Below are positions 1 through 7,301 of a DNA stretch of 64,000 nt, piece by piece (positions within the stretch are counted from its first letter, which is position 1; each line of letters begins with the position of its first letter). The stretch covers positions 144,610 to 208,609 of the forward strand of contig NZ_VANI01000018.1 in NCBI RefSeq assembly GCF_005771435.1, given 5' to 3'. The position numbers were made by a program, and so were the translations under genes. A model generated the notes under the pieces. The model searched no databases. It was not told the DNA's origin and saw nothing but the letters and a program-made list of their open reading frames with translations. This DNA is from Microbulbifer harenosus (lineage in GTDB: Bacteria; Pseudomonadota; Gammaproteobacteria; Pseudomonadales; Cellvibrionaceae).

Positions 1-732
1 GCCGAGGCGCTGGGCCAGGGACTTGCGCTCCGCCAGTTCACGCGCCACCGCATCGGCGTCGATGCCTTTATAAGCGTTGTATTCCGCCGGTGCGTATTCT
101 TTGGTGCGGAACACCGTCCACAGCACCGAGCCCAACAGCACCGAAGCGCCGAGGTAGAAGGCCCAGATTACCGAGGGCGCCACCTCTCCCGAACGGGAAG
201 TGTTCTCGAGACCGATTACGTTGGTCAGGATAAACGGCAGCATAGAACCCATCACCGCGCCGATATTGATCAGCAGGGACTGCACCGCGTAGCCCACGGT
301 GCGCTGTTCAGATGGCACCATATCGGACACCAGCGCGCGGAACGGCTGCATGGTCACATTGAAGGCCGCATCCATCAGCGCCAGCATCACGCCGCCAAAC
401 AGGATCGGCGCAATGAATGCCACCGCGATTCCCGCATTGGGCATAAATGCCATGCCGAGTGCCGCGGCAATCGCACCGAACAGGATATAGGGATTGCGAC
501 GACCGAAGCGGTTCCAGGTGCGGTCGGACGCGGAACCGACGATCGGCTGCACAACCAGCCCCATCAATGGCGCCACTATCCAGAACAGGGACAGGGAGTG
601 CAGGTCAGCGCCGAGGTCGGAGAGAATCCGACTGGCGTTGGCATTCTGCAGGGCAAAGCCGAACTGCACCCCGAGAAAACCGAGGCTGACGTTCCATACC
701 TGCCAAAAGGGAAGCTTGGGCTGTTTGTTCAT
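1..732 (-). CDS. MFS sugar (maltose-type) transporter, N-terminal part, runs off window edge
   Basis: The reading frame is open from the ATG at 732 to base 1, giving 244 residues with the C-terminal half outside the window. The start reads MNKQPKLPFWQVWNVSLGFL and is followed by hydrophobic segments. A loop carrying DRTWNRFGRRNPYI, the usual MFS loop 2-3 signature of the SLC45/GPH-like sugar transporters, is visible near residue 70, as is SEQRTVGYAVQS later. Proteins of this type import maltose or maltodextrin across the inner membrane in marine gammaproteobacteria. The starch genes in the window and the shared upstream site at 841-861 support that substrate. The substrate is inferred and other alpha-glucosides are possible. 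Confidence 0.82.
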   Translation of the reverse strand, partial: MNKQPKLPFWQVWNVSLGFLGVQFGFALQNANASRILSDLGADLHSLSLFWIVAPLMGLVVQPIVGSASDRTWNRFGRRNPYILFGAIAAALGMAFMPNAGIAVAFIAPILFGGVMLALMDAAFNVTMQPFRALVSDMVPSEQRTVGYAVQSLLINIGAVMGSMLPFILTNVIGLENTSRSGEVAPSVIWAFYLGASVLLGSVLWTVFRTKEYAPAEYNAYKGIDADAVARELAERKSLAQRLG

Positions 733-840
733 CGCATTAACCGCCTGTTTATTGTTTATGTCGGGCGTGAACACCGGGTTGATACGGTGCGGCGCTCTGG
801 TTATGCGAGGCATTGTGTCAGCCGGAACAATGCCGGCCAT

Positions 841-861
841 CCTCCCCTGCGGGGGTGGAGG
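841..861 (-). promoter_or_regulatory. Putative starch-regulon site upstream of the MFS transporter
   Basis: Read on the minus strand this is CTCCACCCCCGCAGGGGAGG followed by ATGG, about 110 bp upstream of the transporter start. It matches the GC-rich element found before the amylase, redox-fusion, halogenase and receptor genes. The GGGGAGGAtg half resembles the MalT box GGGGA(T/G)GAGG of enterobacteria. Regulator identity is inferred. Confidence 0.5.
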
Positions 862-937
862 GCAACAATGTTTGCGCGCCGGCAATCCTTGCAGCGTGAG
901 TCAACAATGGCGAAAGTCACCTGAAAAAGTTCATTAA

Positions 938-1030
938 GACCCATAAATGGGACATAAGGTCTATTTATATTAAATAAGTCCCGTATTGGGGACATTAAGT
1001 CAATAGATTGCAATATCCGTAAATAGGGAC
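938..1030. promoter_or_regulatory. Three operator-like repeats upstream of hipB
   Basis: Three 16-bp elements sit at 938-953 (GACCCATAAATGGGAC), 978-993 (GTCCCGTATTGGGGAC) and 1015-1030 (ATCCGTAAATAGGGAC), spaced 40 and 37 bp apart. The first two are inverted repeats with five-base arms. All three continue into an ACATAA or ACATTAA stretch. HipB proteins autoregulate by binding several inverted repeats before hipBA, so these are the likely operators. Confidence 0.65.
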
Positions 1031-1073
1031 ATAATCCATAAAGGTTTCGCTTAAATCCCGAATAAAGCACTTT

Positions 1074-1445
1074 ATGAACCTTGAACTGAAATCCCCCGCT
1101 GCTATTGCGGAAACTCTCGGCCAGCGCCTGAAACAGGCGCGCCTCAACCGGGACCTCACCCAGCAAGAGGTGGCCGAGCGTGCCGGCCTCGGCCGCAAGG
1201 CCGTGCTCAATGCGGAAAAGGGGAAGACCCAGCTGGAGGTGCTGATCGCCATACTGCAGGCCCTCGATCTCACCGCCCAGCTCGACAATTTCCTGCCGCC
1301 ACAACCGCCCTCTCCCATCCAGCTCGCCAAACTGCAGGGTAAACAGCGCCAGCGGGCCTCGGGGCAGCGCGGTAAGGGCAGCGATAACGAGGGGGAAGAC
1401 GACGAGCAGGGGGAAGACGACGAGCAGGAGGAACCCGCATGGTAA
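1074..1445 (+). CDS. hipB: HipB-type XRE-family antitoxin
   Basis: This 123-residue protein has a helix-turn-helix at about residues 27-50 (DLTQQEVAERAGLGRKAVLN, then AEKGKTQ). That is typical of HipB, which neutralises the HipA kinase and represses the operon. The gene overlaps hipA by 7 bases, the usual antitoxin-first order. The C-terminal 25 residues are very acidic and contain a GEDDEQ repeat encoded by an 18-bp tandem duplication at 1392-1427. Canonical HipB is shorter and lacks such a tail. The ATG at 1074 follows the three operator-like repeats directly. The assignment rests on domain plus context. Confidence 0.88.
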   Translation: MNLELKSPAAIAETLGQRLKQARLNRDLTQQEVAERAGLGRKAVLNAEKGKTQLEVLIAILQALDLTAQLDNFLPPQPPSPIQLAKLQGKQRQRASGQRGKGSDNEGEDDEQGEDDEQEEPAW

Positions 1446-2755
1446 TGGAAGTCATTGAAGTGAATTATCTGGGGCGGGCCGCCGGCGCGGTCAGCTTCGA
1501 TACCGATACCGGCATCGGCGCCTTCGAATACGACCCCGTATTTCTCGACAGCGGTATCGAACTCTCCCCGCTCAAGATGCCGCTGGCGCGGCGCATCTAC
1601 AGCTTCCCCGAACTGCGCTTTGACACCTTCCGCGGCCTGCCCGGACTGATCGCCGACTCCCTGCCCGACGATTTCGGCAATGCAGTACTGAACGCGTGGA
1701 TGGCCGCCCAGGGCAAAAACCCCGCAGACATCAGCCCGCTGCAGCGATTGCAGTACACCGGCAGGCGCGGCATGGGCGCACTGGAATACAGCCCCGCCAC
1801 ACGCATCAAAAGACTCAACGCCTCTCAGGACATTGCCATCGACGAGCTGGTGGCCATCGCCCAGGAAGTGCTAGACCACCACAGCGGCTTCAGCGTGCAT
1901 CTGGATAAAACCGGTGAAGACAACCGCGAGGCGATGATGGCATTGATGTCCGTGGGCATGAGCGCCGGCGGTGCCCGCCCCAAAGCGGTACTCGCCTTCA
2001 ATAAAGATTTCAGCCATGTGCGTTCCGGGCAAGCCGAAGTACCGGAGGGCTTCACCCACTACCTGATGAAGTTCGATGGCGTCAGTGAACACAACAAGGA
2101 TCGCGAAACCTTCGGCGATCCCATGGGCTTCGGCGCTATGGAATACGTGTACCACCAGATGGCCACCGACTGCGGCATCGACATGATGCCCTGCCACCTG
2201 CTGCAGGAAGGCAACCGCCGGCATTTCGTCACCGAGCGCTTCGACCGCCGCGGCAATGACAAGATCCATATCCAGACCCTGAACGGCATTGCCCATGTGG
2301 ACTACAAAATTCCCGGCTCGTTTTCCTACGGCGAACTGTTTGCCGTGGCGCGACAACTGAAGCTCAGCACAAAAGAGGCCGAGCAACTTTTCCTGCGCAT
2401 GGTGTTCAATATCGTCGCGCGCAATCACGACGATCACGCCAAGAATTTCGCCTTTCAGCTGGTCGGAAAAACCTGGCAGCTTGCGCCGGCTTACGACCTC
2501 GCCTACAGCTATAAACCAGGAAGTAAATGGGTCAACAATCACTGGCTGAGCCTGAATGGAAAACGCGATGACTTCACCCGCGAAGATATCTACAGCCTGG
2601 AAAAGGTTAGCCCGCTGTTCAGCAGAAGGAAGATCGACCATATCGTCGATAAGGTGGTAGAGCAGGTATCCCGCTGGCGAAACCTGGCGGTGGAGCATGA
2701 AGTGCCGGCTTCATTGATCGACGAGATTGAGGGAAATCTTAGATTGCGCGTGTAG
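1439..2755 (+). CDS. hipA: HipA-type serine/threonine kinase toxin
   Basis: This is a 438-residue HipA-family kinase, close to the usual ~440. Visible motifs are MSAGGARPKA around residue 175 (the glycine-rich loop with the autophosphorylated Ser), ERFDRR near 265, the catalytic NHDDHAKNF around 329-337, and the metal-binding PAYDL near 350-354. E. coli HipA phosphorylates glutamyl-tRNA synthetase and induces persistence, whereas the target here is unknown. It starts at ATG 1439 (a second ATG lies at 1445), overlapping the acidic-tailed hipB, so the two should be co-translated. All catalytic motifs are present, so the toxin looks functional. Confidence 0.92.
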   Translation: MVMEVIEVNYLGRAAGAVSFDTDTGIGAFEYDPVFLDSGIELSPLKMPLARRIYSFPELRFDTFRGLPGLIADSLPDDFGNAVLNAWMAAQGKNPADISPLQRLQYTGRRGMGALEYSPATRIKRLNASQDIAIDELVAIAQEVLDHHSGFSVHLDKTGEDNREAMMALMSVGMSAGGARPKAVLAFNKDFSHVRSGQAEVPEGFTHYLMKFDGVSEHNKDRETFGDPMGFGAMEYVYHQMATDCGIDMMPCHLLQEGNRRHFVTERFDRRGNDKIHIQTLNGIAHVDYKIPGSFSYGELFAVARQLKLSTKEAEQLFLRMVFNIVARNHDDHAKNFAFQLVGKTWQLAPAYDLAYSYKPGSKWVNNHWLSLNGKRDDFTREDIYSLEKVSPLFSRRKIDHIVDKVVEQVSRWRNLAVEHEVPASLIDEIEGNLRLRV

Positions 2756-2909
2756 CCAAAAGCCCAGAAAAGGGCACAATGAGCGCATATGTGCTGGGCA
2801 ACGCGGGGGTTCGAGTGCTCTGAAAAAATGCAATTGGAATCTACTGAGCGGGAGGGTCTAACATTGCCCCACCCGCCCCAAACCACATCGGGCTCAAAAG
2901 GAGAAAACC

Positions 2910-3335
2910 ATGAGTGAACGAAACGGAAATTGCCTCTGCGGTGCAGTGAAGTATCAGATTACAGAAGATCCCATCATGACCAGAGTATGCTGGTGTCGTA
3001 CCTGCCAACATATCGCAGCCAACGGCACCGTAAACCTTGTGGTCCCAAGCGAGGCTTTACACATTAACGGCGAGCTGAACAGTTATGTAAGTACCGCCGA
3101 CAGCGGCAGTCAAGTCACCCGTCGCTTTTGTCCGGCATGCGGCAGCCACCTGTTCGCCAATTCATCGGCCCGCCCCCAGTTTACGGTTGTGCGTGCAGGC
3201 ACTCTGGAAGATCCCTCATCGGTAAAACCCAGTGCGAATATCTGGGCCGCAAGCGCACCAGGCTGGGCCTGTCTCGACCCCACCCTGGAACGCCTCGATC
3301 AGCAACCGCTGCCACCCCGGACATCAACGGCCTGA
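2910..3335 (+). CDS. GFA-family (Mss4-like fold) zinc-binding protein
   Basis: This 141-residue protein has the cysteine pattern of the GFA family: CLCGAVKY near residue 8, CWCRTCQ near 27 and CPACGSH near 75. These sites bind zinc in glutathione-dependent formaldehyde-activating enzyme homologues. Most members, probably including this one, have no proven substrate. A good ribosome binding site (AAAAGGAG) lies 7 bases before the ATG. The gene stands alone between hipA and a convergent methyltransferase, so context gives no pathway. Confidence 0.85.
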   Translation: MSERNGNCLCGAVKYQITEDPIMTRVCWCRTCQHIAANGTVNLVVPSEALHINGELNSYVSTADSGSQVTRRFCPACGSHLFANSSARPQFTVVRAGTLEDPSSVKPSANIWAASAPGWACLDPTLERLDQQPLPPRTSTA

Positions 3336-3375
3336 TTGGTTCAAACGCCCTCAACAGGATTTGATTGCGAAACCG

Positions 3376-4080
3376 TCACTGCCCTGCCAGTTTGGTCCGC
3401 TGCACCGCTGTTTTCCTCGCCAGGAAAATGGCGTGTCGCGCACCCTTGCCCGGGCGCTCACGTACGGTTACCACTTCGACTTGAAAGCCGGCTTTTTTGA
3501 GGCGAGTTGAGTACACGGCATCGGGTGACGCTGACCACACCGCCAGCACACCATCAGGGGCCAGGCAGCTGTAGATACAGCTGGTACCCTCAACGGAATA
3601 CAGCCAGTTGTTGTCACTGTGGGTCAGCCCCTCGGGGCCGTTGTCGACATCCAGGAGTACCGCGTCGTAGCCACTGCCGCCTTTAAGCAGCTCGCCCACA
3701 TCACCGATATGAACCTCCACGCGGCTGTCGTTCAGCGGCCGTCCGGCGCAGGCACCCAGTGGACCCCGGTTCCACTCCACCACTTCGGGAATCAGGTCGG
3801 CCACGATGACCTCGGCGCTGGGCGGCAGTGTCTCGAGTGCTGCAGCCAGGGTGTAGCCCATACCCATACCACCCACGACAACGCGCGCGTTGTTGTGGTT
3901 CCTGAGATGCGCACAGCCGAGTACCGACAGCTGCTGCTCGCTGTGAAACCGGCGGCTGTTCATCAGTTCACCGCGGGGGCCGGATAGGGAGATGGAGAAC
4001 TCCTGCTCGCGCTGGCGCAGCGTGAGCAGACCGCCGTCATTGGGTATATGGGCGGTGCCGAGTTCGATCCAGGGTTTCAT
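3376..4080 (-). CDS. Spermidine-synthase-like SAM-dependent methyltransferase-fold protein
   Basis: The 234-residue protein begins MKPWIELGTAHIPNDGGLLT. It has a nucleotide-binding glycine motif VVVGGMGMGY, an acidic strand end VIVADLIPEVVEW and VLLDVDNGPEGL, the order seen in spermidine-synthase-like Rossmann proteins. The frame is open upstream to 4485, but the ATG at 4080 matches family N-termini, while the upstream extension is Cys/Phe-rich and unlike protein. It lacks the typical polyamine gate residues I would expect, so it is probably not a true spermidine synthase. The gene is monocistronic and faces the DUF2986 gene. Confidence 0.78.
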   Translation of the reverse strand: MKPWIELGTAHIPNDGGLLTLRQREQEFSISLSGPRGELMNSRRFHSEQQLSVLGCAHLRNHNNARVVVGGMGMGYTLAAALETLPPSAEVIVADLIPEVVEWNRGPLGACAGRPLNDSRVEVHIGDVGELLKGGSGYDAVLLDVDNGPEGLTHSDNNWLYSVEGTSCIYSCLAPDGVLAVWSASPDAVYSTRLKKAGFQVEVVTVRERPGKGARHAIFLARKTAVQRTKLAGQ

Positions 4081-4224
4081 GTGGGGCTCACTTATGGGTT
4101 GCGGGGCGGGAAAGTGTGGGCAGCGCGCGCAATGTAGCACACGTTGGTTCGATATGCCGGTCACGTTAAAATGGGTGCACCCGCATGGACCACTAGCATA
4201 TCCCCCGTACTTGTTGAGATAGTC

Positions 4225-4395
4225 ATGAACCGCAGAAAGAAAGTGAATCAAATCCTGAAGAAGAAGGCCAAGAAGGCGAATGACAAGCTCAACCCAAAAA
4301 GCAAACCGCGCTACATATCCAAGCCAGAGCGTGCGAAACTGGGGCAGGAAGCCGGAGAGCAAGTGCCAGTGACAAGCCCTACCGATAAAAAATAA
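4225..4395 (+). CDS. DUF2986 family small basic protein
   Basis: This 56-residue, strongly basic protein starts MNRRKKVNQILKKKAKKAND and contains KPRYISKPERAKL, the hallmark of DUF2986. The family is common in Vibrio, Shewanella and relatives and has no known function. The frame is open upstream to 4144, but the ATG at 4225 gives the family N-terminus. The charge suggests nucleic-acid or ribosome association, which is speculation. Confidence 0.8.
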   Translation: MNRRKKVNQILKKKAKKANDKLNPKSKPRYISKPERAKLGQEAGEQVPVTSPTDKK

Positions 4396-4441
4396 GGAAA
4401 ACCAGCATTTCTGGCTGCAATTCATCAAGGAAGGCACAACT

Positions 4442-4732
4442 ATGCACGCAATCCGACAGCTGCTCTCTGCGGCACTATTCAGCACAAGTATTTATCTGGT
4501 ATTCGACCTGTTCGCACAGGGCTTTGATGTATACGTTTTCGCCGGTGCCATTGTGATCTACCTCTGTGCCTACTTCCTGTGGCCGAAAAAGGACAAGGAG
4601 TCCGACACCTTCTGGCTGGATATTGGCGAGCTGATAATCGAACTGCCATTTCGTGCGATCGCCATGCTGTTGCGGGGATTGGGCCGAGCCCTTTCCGGCA
4701 AGGGCACCCCGGACGTTGATATAGAATTCTGA
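4442..4732 (+). CDS. Small inner-membrane protein of unknown function
   Basis: This 96-residue protein has two hydrophobic segments, about residues 7-24 and 28-47, then WPKKDKESD and an amphipathic C-terminal region (ELIIELPFRAIAMLLRGLGR). I do not recognise a family. An AAGGAAGG stretch precedes the ATG. It is followed after 30 bases by the Cys/Gly-tailed protein gene in the same direction, so the two may be co-transcribed. Confidence 0.65.
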   Translation: MHAIRQLLSAALFSTSIYLVFDLFAQGFDVYVFAGAIVIYLCAYFLWPKKDKESDTFWLDIGELIIELPFRAIAMLLRGLGRALSGKGTPDVDIEF

Positions 4733-4762
4733 TCATCCACAGTAGAGCCCGGCATTAAACCT

Positions 4763-5398
4763 ATGCAAATAATCTTACCGGCCATCTTTATTACCCTGCT
4801 GCTCTATACGGGCTATCGGGGATATCGAAATTCGCTGATTGTGAAGCGCGAGAGGCTGATCGATACCTTTCAGTTTCCAAGTACCCTCTCAACCAAGATC
4901 GTTGAGAAATACCCACACTTAAGTGAAAGGGATACCCGACGCGTTCTGAAAGGCCTCAGGGAGTACTTCCACGTTTGCAACATTGCAGGCAACCGGATGG
5001 TGTCAATGCCATCACAGGCAGTGGATACCGCTTGGCACGAGTTCATTCTTTTCACCCGCAAATACGAGCACTTTTGTAACAAGGCCCTCGGCCGCTTCCT
5101 GCACCACACACCCGCGGAAGCCATGAGCTCGCCCACCATCGCCCAAAAAGGCATCAAGCGGGCATGGAGAATCTCCTGCCACCGTGAAAACATAAAACCG
5201 AAATCCGCGCACAAGCTCCCCTTGCTATTTGCAATTGATGCAGAACTCGAAATACCAGATGGATTCAGATACACGCTTAATTGTTCCGGCCCCGGCAGCA
5301 AGGACTATTGCGCTGGCCATATCGGATGCGGAACAAGCTGCGGCAGTGGATGCGGCGGAGACACCGCAGGCTGCGGGGGTGGTTGCGGCGGAGACTAA
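4763..5398 (+). CDS. GRDP-like protein with Cys/Gly-rich tail
   Basis: This 211-residue protein has an N-terminal membrane anchor (residues 3-15 hydrophobic) and a central region with VDTAWHEFILFTRKYEHFC. That resembles the DxxWHxxxLxTxxYxxFC motif of glycine-rich-domain-containing-protein-like (PF07173-type) proteins. The last ~35 residues are CGTSCGSGCGGDTAGCGGGC-like, with seven cysteines interspersed with glycine. Similar tails occur in small bacterial proteins with this domain, possibly for metal binding or processing. Function is unknown, and the domain call comes from the motif alone. Confidence 0.68.
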   Translation: MQIILPAIFITLLLYTGYRGYRNSLIVKRERLIDTFQFPSTLSTKIVEKYPHLSERDTRRVLKGLREYFHVCNIAGNRMVSMPSQAVDTAWHEFILFTRKYEHFCNKALGRFLHHTPAEAMSSPTIAQKGIKRAWRISCHRENIKPKSAHKLPLLFAIDAELEIPDGFRYTLNCSGPGSKDYCAGHIGCGTSCGSGCGGDTAGCGGGCGGD

Positions 5399-5912
5399 AT
5401 ACGAAGCCAATCACCATGGCGGCTGGCGCCGCCAAAGCACGCCGTTAGCCGGCTACGCGATCAATGCTGCGCAGCCGCCACTACCGCCCTTCTCGCAACC
5501 TCTATCTTTTTCTTAAACAGCGGATGCATCCCATATCGATAGATATGGGGACGCTGGCCACATGGGTACCGCCTTCAATTTCTTTAAAGCGAATCGCCCC
5601 AGGGACGTCGTCGCGACTTCTCCGGCGGGCGCGCCAGTCGAGCATCAACTCCCGGCTCTTTACGAACCGGTCTATCGCTGAAGAGTGGCAGACAGGAAAG
5701 ACCTATTTAGCGATGTAAAAACCGGCGATCAGCTAACCGAGAATTAACAGAAGAAAAGTTGCTTTATCGCCTTAGTTTGCAATGACTTTAGTGTCGCTAC
5801 CTATATGACTCATATTATGCTAGGCCTATATTTCGTGAGCACCCCGATTAATTGAGCCACTACAAAACCAATAGTCTTCTGCAGTGCGCCTCCGGTCTTC
5901 AGAAACGTGCAG
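5399..5912. other. Intergenic region, no convincing gene
   Basis: I see no supported gene in this ~510-bp gap. Open frames here lack family features or plausible starts. A perfect 8-bp inverted repeat with a 4-base loop (CCCATATCGATAGATATGGG) lies at 5530-5549. It has no T-run, so it is not a clear terminator and could be a protein-binding site. Confidence 0.5.
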
Positions 5913-6395
5913 TTAAAGCCACTTTTTCGGATATGAGATCCCTGTAACAAACCGGTGATAAATCACTCCGAAAGCCACAATCAAAACTGCTCCCGTCGCC
6001 ACGGGCATCAGCAGAAAATCCCAGTGTTCACCTGCGAGCATAACAACAATGGGGTTGGCTCCCGCCGGTGGATGGGTTGTATTTGTCAGTAGCATAGAGC
6101 CTACCGCCAGCCCCACCGCCAGCCCCAGCGACCAAGAGGTAACGCCCAGCGTGGAGGCAACGAATAAGCCGATCGCGGTAGTCAACAAATGTCCGATAAC
6201 AATATTGCGGGGCTGGGCCAACGGGCTTTCCGGCAATCCGAAAAGAATGACCATTGTTGCTCCAAATGGCGCCATCAACCACACGGAGGGCTGAGTGACG
6301 TCACCCAGACTGCTCAGAGCGGTGATACAAAGCATCGCGCCCGCACCCGCTATCAGAGGTAGGAAATAACGCGACTTTGACAGGAATTGCGGCAT
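5913..6395 (-). CDS. HPP family integral membrane protein
   Basis: From the ATG at 6395 (GGAGATG ribosome site 8 bases upstream) this is 160 residues with four hydrophobic segments. It contains the family signature THPPAGANP near residue 110 and WLMAPFGATMVILFGLP near residue 40. HPP proteins are small four-helix membrane proteins, linked in some bacteria and plastids to nitrite transport. The gene is divergent from a TetR gene, and both operators lie between them, so TetR probably represses it. The substrate is unknown. Confidence 0.85.
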   Translation of the reverse strand: MPQFLSKSRYFLPLIAGAGAMLCITALSSLGDVTQPSVWLMAPFGATMVILFGLPESPLAQPRNIVIGHLLTTAIGLFVASTLGVTSWSLGLAVGLAVGSMLLTNTTHPPAGANPIVVMLAGEHWDFLLMPVATGAVLIVAFGVIYHRFVTGISYPKKWL

Positions 6396-6409
6396 GACTA
6401 CATCTCCAA

Positions 6410-6451
6410 GGTAGACCGATCTGTCCACCAAGGTAGACAATTCAGTCTACC
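6410..6451. promoter_or_regulatory. Twin TetR operators between the HPP and TetR genes
   Basis: Two 20-bp inverted repeats are present. 6432-6451 (GGTAGACAATTCAGTCTACC) is perfect with 7-bp arms and a 6-bp centre. 6410-6429 (GGTAGACCGATCTGTCCACC) differs by one base in the arms. The 22-bp spacing puts them two helical turns apart on one DNA face. They lie 15-56 bp before the HPP start and 41-83 bp before tetR, so autoregulation is expected. Confidence 0.85.
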
Positions 6452-6492
6452 AATGTCAAGATGCAAGTGTCTGGTCTAGTCAGGAAGTTGCC

Positions 6493-7092
6493 GTGGACAA
6501 GCAGGATTTACTCATTCGCACAGCCTTTAGATTGTTCTACTCGCGCGGCATTCATGCAGTTGGCATAAATTTAGTGCTGGCTGAATCCGGAGTCGCCAAG
6601 AAAACGCTCTACCACCACTTTCCCAGCAAGGAGCACCTGGTCGAGGCGGCAGTTCGCTTTCGCGACCGCAGTTACCGCAAATGGCTTACCTCAAGGCTGG
6701 AGCAAGTTCCTGCTGGAAAACCCGCGCTATTGGAGTTATTTAATGCACTCGATGACTGGTTTCACAGTCGAGTCGCGGATATCGAAAATTTTCACGGTTG
6801 CTTCTTTATAAATGCCAGCGCCGAGTTCGGCGCTCAAGACAACATCATCCACCAGGCCTGCTCCGAGCATAAGGCCGCTATAACTGCCCTGATTCGAGAG
6901 CATGTGGATAAGTTGTCTATTCCGGAAAAGAAGAAAGATGAGATAACTCGACTAATCGTGCTCGTGAAGGAGGGGGCAATATCGCTGGCGCACGTTCAGG
7001 GAAATCTCGATGCAGCGCTCCAAGCCAAGAAAATTATTGAAGGTGTGCTGTCTGCCACTCAAGGACAAAAAAAAACCTCTATTGAAGAATGA
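6493..7092 (+). CDS. TetR/AcrR family transcriptional repressor
   Basis: This 199-residue TetR-type regulator starts at GTG 6493 (MDKQDLLIRTAFRLFYSRGI). The recognition region LAESGVAKKTLYHHFPSKEH occupies about residues 30-49. The C-terminal ligand domain includes HGCFFINASAEF, typical of the group that controls small membrane or redox genes. It is divergent from the HPP gene with two operators between them. The inducer is unknown. Confidence 0.9.
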   Translation: MDKQDLLIRTAFRLFYSRGIHAVGINLVLAESGVAKKTLYHHFPSKEHLVEAAVRFRDRSYRKWLTSRLEQVPAGKPALLELFNALDDWFHSRVADIENFHGCFFINASAEFGAQDNIIHQACSEHKAAITALIREHVDKLSIPEKKKDEITRLIVLVKEGAISLAHVQGNLDAALQAKKIIEGVLSATQGQKKTSIEE

Positions 7093-7253
7093 AAGCATCG
7101 GTGCACTCAGTTTCACAGGCAATCTTATTGTTGGGCCATATACTCTGTGCCGTTTGCTTCCAGTAATGAACCCCTTGGGATGTCGCCAGATTTCAATGGC
7201 GCTACAAGATGCATAAAGTGTTGGTACGCGAATAATCCGCGTAAGATAGAAAA

Positions 7254-7275
7254 GGCCCCGGGAAATCCCGGGGCC
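7254..7275 (-). terminator. Intrinsic terminator of the large amylase gene
   Basis: A 9-bp perfect stem GGCCCCGGG/CCCGGGGCC with an AAAT loop is followed on the minus strand by TTTTCT. It starts 27 bases after the amylase stop codon. Confidence 0.85.
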
Positions 7276-7301
7276 TCATTGTCACCTCATTAAGGCAACA
7301 C

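Noticed and set aside
3376..4485. Long 369-residue version of the methyltransferase
   Set aside because: The 135-residue extension has no domain and overlaps two plus-strand genes; the ATG at 4080 gives a family-like N-terminus.
5464..5718. An 84-codon open frame in the 5.4-5.9 kb gap
   Set aside because: Arg/Ser-rich composition, no ribosome site, no family resemblance.
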